In this document: one piece after another, positions 59,219-64,000 of the stretch
How positions within the stretch are numbered: the first letter of the stretch is position 1
Layout: each line of letters starts with the position of its first letter
NCBI RefSeq assembly: GCF_018474015.1
Contig: NZ_JAHCSG010000003.1
Span: 434,001 to 498,000 of the forward strand
Length of the DNA stretch: 64,000 nucleotides
DNA from: Williamsia sp. CHRR-6
GTDB taxonomy: Bacteria > Actinomycetota > Actinomycetes > Mycobacteriales > Mycobacteriaceae
Reading direction: 5' to 3'
Notes under the pieces: model-generated
What the model saw: the letters and a program-made list of their open reading frames with translations, nothing else
Told to the model about the DNA's origin: nothing
Databases searched by the model: none
Program-made: the position numbers and the translations under genes

Positions 59219-61672
59219 CTACAGATCGCCGGGCAGCTTGTCGCGGCGAATGCCTCGCCAGCTGGGATGGCGCAGGTGCCCACCCGAGGTCCAGTCCATG
59301 AACCGAACCTCTGCGACCAGTGTGGGCAACACCCACACCGCATCGGCCTCCACCGGCCGGTCCAGCTTCTCCAGGAACGGCGACGTCCGTCGACGCAGCG
59401 GTTCCAATTCCGCCTTGATGGCGGCCAGTTGCCGATCGGTGAACCCGGTACCCACCCGACCTACGTAACGCAGACCGGTCTCCTCGGGCAGCCCGAGGAT
59501 CAACGATCCGATCGAGTTGGATCGGGTGCCTTTGCCGGGACGCCACCCGCCGATGACCACCTCGATGTCGCTCCAGTTCTTGTGTTTGAGCCACGCCGTA
59601 GAGCGCCGACCCTGCTGGTAGAGCGAGTCTCGCCGCTTGGCCACCACCCCCTCGTAGCCCTTCTCGCGGCTGTGCGCCATCGCATCAGAACCGTTGCCCG
59701 ACAACAGGGCTGGCACCTCGATCACCGCATCACCGGGCTTCGACGCTCGACGGCGCGCGGCGAACACCGGCGCCAGTTCCTCCAACAGCAACCGCCGCTG
59801 CGACCACGGCAACCGCATCACCGACGTACCGTTGAGGTAGAGGATGTCGAACAGATAGAGCCCAAGAGTGAACGGTTCGTCGGTGGAACCACGTGCGGCC
59901 AGCACCGTGAAATTGGTGTGCCCGCCGGCGTCGATCGCCACCACCTCCCCGTCGAGAACCACATCCATCAACCCGAGATCATCAGCCAGCGAATGCAACT
60001 GGGGGAAATCGGCGGTCATGTCGAGCCCGGATCGACTGATCAACCGTAGGTCGCCGCCGATGTAGCGCACCAGGATCCGATATCCGTCCCACTTGCCTTC
60101 GAACGCCCACGCGTGTGCGCTCAGGTTGTCGATGGGCTCGTCGGTGGCCAGCATCGGCCGCGGATCGCCCACCCCGTCGGCCACGATGGGACGCACCTCG
60201 TCGGCCATCAGGTGGGCCAACCAATTCTTGCCGCCGGTGCGGATCAATGCGTAGCGGCCACTGATGCGGGTGCCGTGCAACCGCACGATCACCTCGTCCT
60301 CGCGCCACTTCTCGGTCTCGTAGGTGCCGCGGTCGAAGATGCTCACGTGTCCACCGCCGTACTCCCCGGCAGGGATCTCACCCTCGAAGTCGGCGTAATC
60401 AAGCGGATGGTCCTCGGTCTGCACCGCCAGCCGGTTCTGATCACTGTCGGAGGGCAGGTTCTTGGGTACCGCCCACGACACCAGGACACCATCACGTTCG
60501 AGGCGGAAGTCGTAGTGCAACCGACGCGCATGATGCTCCTGGATGACGAAGATCTGTGCGCGGGAGACGATCTGGGCAGTATCGCCGGTGTCGTCAAGTG
60601 CCTGCGATGGCTCGGTGATCTCGACCACCTCGGGACCGAACGGTTCGGGAGTGCGGTTACGGTCCCGCTTGCGGCGGTACTCACCGAGATCGACCACCCG
60701 GGTCGCCGGGCCGTTCGCCTCGCCGTGCTCTGGCTCGGGTGTCACCTCCTCGACCGCCGGCGGCACGGCGTCGGAGCGGCCGCCGACGTCGAGGTCCAGC
60801 TCAGCCAGCAAGTCGCCATCGCGCTCGGCCCGTGCCAGCACCTCGCCGAACTCCAGTTGGCTGATGTCACTGTCCCGCAGCTCATCCCAGGTGCGCGGTG
60901 CGGCCACCCACGGTCGCTCCCGACCCCGCAACGAGTACGGCGACAGCGTGGTCTTGGAACTGCTGTTCTGACTCCAGTCGATGAACACTCGTCCCGGTCG
61001 GGCCGCCTTGGCCATCGACGCGGTCACCCGGTCGGGTAGCTGCGTGGCCAGCGCGGTGGCGATCTGGCGTGCCACTGCTCGTGCGCCGTCACAGCTGACC
61101 AGCCGGGGCAACCGGGCGTAGACGTGAATTCCCTTACTACCGCTGGTGACCGGAAACGACGGCAACCCGGCGTCGATCAACATGTCGTGGGCCAGCAGAG
61201 CGATTTCAGCACACTGATGCAAGCTCACCCCAGGACCAGGATCGAGGTCGAGCACCACACGATTGGCCAACCGATCCGCCTTGTCGATCGGATGCTTCGA
61301 TCCATCATCTGGGAAAAGCCATTGGGGCACATGCAGTTCCAACGCCGACTGCTGACCCAGCCACACCAGGTCGGCGCGCCCGGTGGCCACCGGGTACACC
61401 GCGTCACGCTCGCTGTGTTCCAGCACGCGCCGATCGATCCAGTCGGGTGCAGAGGTAGGCAGGTTCTTCTCGAAGAACGGCATGGCCGCAACACCATCGG
61501 GCCAACGCTTACGCGTGATGGGGCGGCCCCGCAGGTGCGGCAGCATCACGTCGCTGATGCGGTTGTAGTAGTCGATCACCTCGAACTTGCGCGTCCCGGT
61601 GAGCGGGTAGAGCACCTTGTCCAGGTGCGTCACCGAGATGGTGTGGCCATCGACATCGAGCGTGTCAGCCAT
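59219..61672 (-). CDS. ligD: Multifunctional NHEJ DNA ligase LigD (polymerase, phosphoesterase, ligase)
   Basis: An 817-residue protein with three domains in mycobacterial order. The primase-polymerase domain (1-~290) has metal Asp142/Asp144 in LDLDPGPG and Asp232 in FIDWSQN. The 3'-phosphoesterase domain (~365-500) has EHHARRLHYDFRLERDG. The ATP-dependent ligase domain (~510-817) has the nucleotidyl Lys527 in EGKWDGYRI, DGEVVAID and later EGVVAKR. It repairs double-strand breaks with Ku, which is not in this window. Start at ATG 61672 overlaps the upstream SRPBCC gene by 8 nt, suggesting coupling. Confidence 0.95.
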   Translation of the reverse strand: MADTLDVDGHTISVTHLDKVLYPLTGTRKFEVIDYYNRISDVMLPHLRGRPITRKRWPDGVAAMPFFEKNLPTSAPDWIDRRVLEHSERDAVYPVATGRADLVWLGQQSALELHVPQWLFPDDGSKHPIDKADRLANRVVLDLDPGPGVSLHQCAEIALLAHDMLIDAGLPSFPVTSGSKGIHVYARLPRLVSCDGARAVARQIATALATQLPDRVTASMAKAARPGRVFIDWSQNSSSKTTLSPYSLRGRERPWVAAPRTWDELRDSDISQLEFGEVLARAERDGDLLAELDLDVGGRSDAVPPAVEEVTPEPEHGEANGPATRVVDLGEYRRKRDRNRTPEPFGPEVVEITEPSQALDDTGDTAQIVSRAQIFVIQEHHARRLHYDFRLERDGVLVSWAVPKNLPSDSDQNRLAVQTEDHPLDYADFEGEIPAGEYGGGHVSIFDRGTYETEKWREDEVIVRLHGTRISGRYALIRTGGKNWLAHLMADEVRPIVADGVGDPRPMLATDEPIDNLSAHAWAFEGKWDGYRILVRYIGGDLRLISRSGLDMTADFPQLHSLADDLGLMDVVLDGEVVAIDAGGHTNFTVLAARGSTDEPFTLGLYLFDILYLNGTSVMRLPWSQRRLLLEELAPVFAARRRASKPGDAVIEVPALLSGNGSDAMAHSREKGYEGVVAKRRDSLYQQGRRSTAWLKHKNWSDIEVVIGGWRPGKGTRSNSIGSLILGLPEETGLRYVGRVGTGFTDRQLAAIKAELEPLRRRTSPFLEKLDRPVEADAVWVLPTLVAEVRFMDWTSGGHLRHPSWRGIRRDKLPGDL

Positions 61673-62147
61673 CGGCCTCCACGATGTCTTTGATGCGCGC
61701 CAGGGTCGCGGGGATGCCCCGTAGGGCGGCGGAACGGCGCTCGGCAATTTGTTCGGTCGCCTGATCGCCGTAGAGTTCGGCGAAACGCGCCTCACCGGCC
61801 GGGGTCAGGTGCCAGCGTTCGGTCAGCTCGGTCCCGCCGTCGACGGCTCGCAGCCGATAACCCCACTCCACCCAGCCCTCGCCCACCGACCACGCGAACT
61901 CGTGCGGGCGATCGGCGACGGTGACCACCGAACGGGTCTCCCAGGTGCGCTGCGGGGTCACGTTGGTACCGATGAACCACGCGCCGACCTGCGGACCGTC
62001 GGGGCCGGGCACGTCGTCGTCGTCCCATCGGCAGCCGACACAGATCGGACTCCACTCACCGGTTCGGGTCACATCACTGACAACTCGATAGATCTCGTCG
62101 GGCGCGGCCGCGATGACGATGGACTCCTGATGACGCAGTTCGTTCAC
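61665..62147 (-). CDS. SRPBCC-family protein (polyketide-cyclase/START-like)
   Basis: A 160-residue hydrophobic-pocket protein: SIVIAAAPDEIYRVVSDVTR at the start, WSPICVGCRW, FAWSVGEGWVEWGYRLRAVD and GTELTERWHLTPAGEARF. The ligand is unknown. It overlaps ligD by 8 nt and so is co-transcribed, although no functional link with DNA repair is evident. Confidence 0.87.
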   Translation of the reverse strand: MNELRHQESIVIAAAPDEIYRVVSDVTRTGEWSPICVGCRWDDDDVPGPDGPQVGAWFIGTNVTPQRTWETRSVVTVADRPHEFAWSVGEGWVEWGYRLRAVDGGTELTERWHLTPAGEARFAELYGDQATEQIAERRSAALRGIPATLARIKDIVEADG

Positions 62148-62369
62148 AGGTCAACCGTAGTCGCGGACCGACCGCGGCGGCAGCACACGAACCCACTCGA
62201 CGACCGTCCACACACGTTCCGATGAATCCGACATATCGGACCCGGGGCGGGTCTGGCGTTGTCCCCAGCAGCTGTGTCTGGACTCAGATCCGGGAGACCT
62301 CATGAATGCTCATCGCATCTCACGCCCCGGTGGCGACACTCGCAGATGACCTAGGCGATGGAATCGAGG

Positions 62370-63215
62370 TCAGGACCCGCGGTTGCCGCGGTCTTCCACC
62401 TGCGCGATGAGGGCGCGAATCTTGCTCGATCGCTCGATCTTTCGGTCGATGATCGGGTTCATCACGCCCCGGATGTAGGAGGTCGGCTTCCACAGCGGCG
62501 GATAGACCGTTGCGCGCGAACGCTTCTCGATGCCACGGATGGCGGCTGCGGCCAGTTTCTCCGGCGTGGTGGGTTTCAACAATGGCCCAGGGATGGCGGC
62601 CGCGGCCAATTGTGTGGCCAGGGGGTCGGCACCGTAGACGATGTCGGTGATGGGGGTGGCCACCCACCCTGGAAGCAACGCACCCACCGTGACGCCGCTG
62701 CCGGCCAGCTCGGCTCGCATCGACCGTGCCAGCGACTCGACTCCGGCTTTGCTCACCGCATACGGCGCATTCGCCATGCCGTTGACGTAGGCGTAGGTCG
62801 ATGCGGTGAGCAGCAGATGCCCCCGGGCCTCGGTCACCGCCGGCAGTGCGGCTTTGACGGTGTTCCACACGCCGAACAGGTTGACGCCCAGCACGCGTGC
62901 AAATTCTTCGTCGGGGGTGACGGCCACGGTCTTGGAGACCTTGCCCGCGACGCCGGCGTTGGCGATCGCCACATCGATGCGGCCGTAGGCCTCGAGCACG
63001 GTGTCCACCGCAGCCTGGATCGACGAGCGGTCGGAGACGTCGGCGGTGAGGAAGGTGGGACGCCCATCGGCATCGGGTGCGGCTGCGGTGGGGTCGGGGC
63101 TGATGTCCATCCGAATCACCTGGGCACCACGCTGCGTGGCCTGCGTCGCGATGGCCGCGCCGATCCCACTGGCACCGCCGGTGACGATGACGACCTTGCC
63201 GGTCAATGAGTACAT
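62370..63215 (-). CDS. Short-chain dehydrogenase/reductase
   Basis: A 281-residue SDR with VVIVTGGASGIGAAIATQA as the cofactor site, IANAGVAG replacing the NNAG motif, the catalytic Ser in LLTASTYAYVNG and YAVSKAGVE. The C-terminal ~60 residues (KRSRATVYPPLWKPTSYIRG) extend the fold, as in actinobacterial steroid/lipid-type SDRs. The ATG at 63215 has a GGGAG site. It is downstream of, and on the same strand as, an NADP-dependent oxidoreductase. Confidence 0.88.
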   Translation of the reverse strand: MYSLTGKVVIVTGGASGIGAAIATQATQRGAQVIRMDISPDPTAAAPDADGRPTFLTADVSDRSSIQAAVDTVLEAYGRIDVAIANAGVAGKVSKTVAVTPDEEFARVLGVNLFGVWNTVKAALPAVTEARGHLLLTASTYAYVNGMANAPYAVSKAGVESLARSMRAELAGSGVTVGALLPGWVATPITDIVYGADPLATQLAAAAIPGPLLKPTTPEKLAAAAIRGIEKRSRATVYPPLWKPTSYIRGVMNPIIDRKIERSSKIRALIAQVEDRGNRGS

Positions 63216-63305
63216 CTGGCGCTCCCGTGTCGATGCCGTGCGGCGACCCCTCGACGTCGCAATCTGACAACGCAAGATATCAGATGCTGGGGTAGCCGAC
63301 CGCGG

Positions 63306-64000
63306 TCACTCGGCGATACGCACCACCGTTTTGCCGAACGATGCACCCGTCAGCATCGCGCGGAACGCGTCGAGGGTGTTGTCGAGGCCGTCGGTGACAT
63401 CCTCGCGGTAGCGCAACGAGCCATCGGCGATCCAGCGCGCTGCGTCGGCGAGGAACGCGTCGTGATGAGCCTCGACAAACTCCGACTGGATGAAGCCACG
63501 CACGGTCAGGCTGCGCGACAACACGATTCCCATCAGCTGACCGGTGCGGTCGGGCCCCTCGGGCAGCGACGTCGTGTTGTACTGCGACACCAGGCCACAC
63601 ACCGGGATCCGACCGAACGGGTTCATCCGGGGCAGCACGGCGTCGAAAACCCGGCCGCCCACGTTCTCGAAGTAGACGTCGATGCCGTCGCCGGTGGCTG
63701 CGGCGAGCTGATCGACGAAGTCATCGGCACGATGGTCGATGGCCACGTCGAACCCGAGTTCGTCACGCACATACGCCACCTTGTCTGGACCGCCGGCGAT
63801 CCCGACCGCGCGGGCACCGTGGATCTTGGCGATCTGACCGACGGCCGAGCCGACCGGTCCGGCCGCGGCGGCCACCACCACCGTCTCACCGGGCTGGGGC
63901 TTGCCGATCTGCAACAGACCGGCATAGGCGGTGAAGCCAGGCATCCCGAGCACGCCGAGCGCGGTGGACACCGGCGCCAGCGCGGGGTCGACCTTGCGCA
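63306..64000 (-). CDS. NADP-dependent oxidoreductase, zinc-free MDR family (partial at right edge)
   Basis: The C-terminal ~230 residues of a medium-chain reductase (prostaglandin-reductase/quinone-oxidoreductase-like). GMPGFTAYAGLLQIGKPQPG, TVVVAAAAGPVGSAVGQIAK (NADPH motif), YFENVGGRVFDAVLPRMNPF and CGLVSQYN are typical. The reading frame continues past base 64000 (RKVDPALAPVS), so the N-terminus is outside the window. It reduces activated double bonds or quinones; the substrate is unknown. Confidence 0.9.
   Translation of the reverse strand, partial: RKVDPALAPVSTALGVLGMPGFTAYAGLLQIGKPQPGETVVVAAAAGPVGSAVGQIAKIHGARAVGIAGGPDKVAYVRDELGFDVAIDHRADDFVDQLAAATGDGIDVYFENVGGRVFDAVLPRMNPFGRIPVCGLVSQYNTTSLPEGPDRTGQLMGIVLSRSLTVRGFIQSEFVEAHHDAFLADAARWIADGSLRYREDVTDGLDNTLDAFRAMLTGASFGKTVVRIAE

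Overview
The window is high-GC DNA (about two thirds G+C by eye) from an actinobacterium, most likely a mycolic-acid-containing member of the Mycobacteriales such as Gordonia, Williamsia or Rhodococcus. Evidence for this is an antigen-85-like esterase, WXG100-type (type VII secretion) proteins, an egtABCD ergothioneine cluster, a mycobacterial-order LigD (polymerase, phosphoesterase, ligase), an MPT70/83-like fasciclin lipoprotein beside sigK-rskA, and a split pntAa-pntAb-pntB transhydrogenase. No rRNA, tRNA, CRISPR, phage or insertion sequence was recognised; it reads as chromosome with small accessory patches.

Layout. 0-2.2 kb: a lower-GC accessory patch with WXG-like proteins, an off-edge ORF and an ankyrin protein. 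2.2-7.1 kb: SDR plus acyl-CoA dehydrogenase, a molbindin, and a MarR-DHA2 efflux pair. 7.2-13.9 kb: antigen-85-like esterase, amino acid permease, SDR/DUF2867 protein, PrmC-like methyltransferase with a glycosyltransferase, secreted HNH nuclease. 14-16.2 kb: arsenic operon arsR-acr3-arsC-arsI in which arsC is an internally deleted pseudogene. 16.4-19.3 kb: two-component system with a divergent membrane protein. 19.7-24.1 kb: egtABCD. 24.1-28 kb: GGDEF protein with TetR, lipocalin, aldehyde dehydrogenase. 28.0-28.4 kb: an unusual two-block array of 19-bp repeats followed by a palindrome in front of nadB. 30-35.6 kb: beta-propeller membrane protein, acyl-CoA dehydrogenase, glutamate-synthase-like FMN protein, a protein with duplicated Cys/His motifs. 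35.7-38.5 kb: CsoR-CopZ-CopA copper module with two CsoR-type operators. 38.7-43.2 kb: a seven-gene Asp23/Gls24 envelope cluster facing an ECF-type sigma factor. 43.3-47.1 kb: cobalamin riboswitch followed by btuF-btuC-btuD-cbiZ. 47.2-51.1 kb: SigK regulon (fasciclin lipoprotein, molybdopterin oxidoreductase, sigK, rskA). 51.2-54.2 kb: pntAa-pntAb-pntB. 54.6-64 kb: DUF2252 protein, a lower-GC patch, a CpdA-like phosphodiesterase, a TetR/DUF4267 pair with an operator, LigD, an SDR and the 3' part of an NADP-dependent oxidoreductase.

Many operons are coupled by 1-11 nt overlaps (ATGA, GTGA, TGATG). Common themes are metal and redox homeostasis: arsenic, copper, cobalt (B12), mycothiol/ergothioneine-type thiol chemistry, NAD(P) synthesis and transhydrogenation. 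The least explained elements are non-coding: the 19-bp repeat array at 28.05-28.35 kb, a 74-bp palindromic element present twice (4.64 and 33.02 kb), a long inverted repeat at 38.56 kb, and 21-bp repeats at 54.17 kb.
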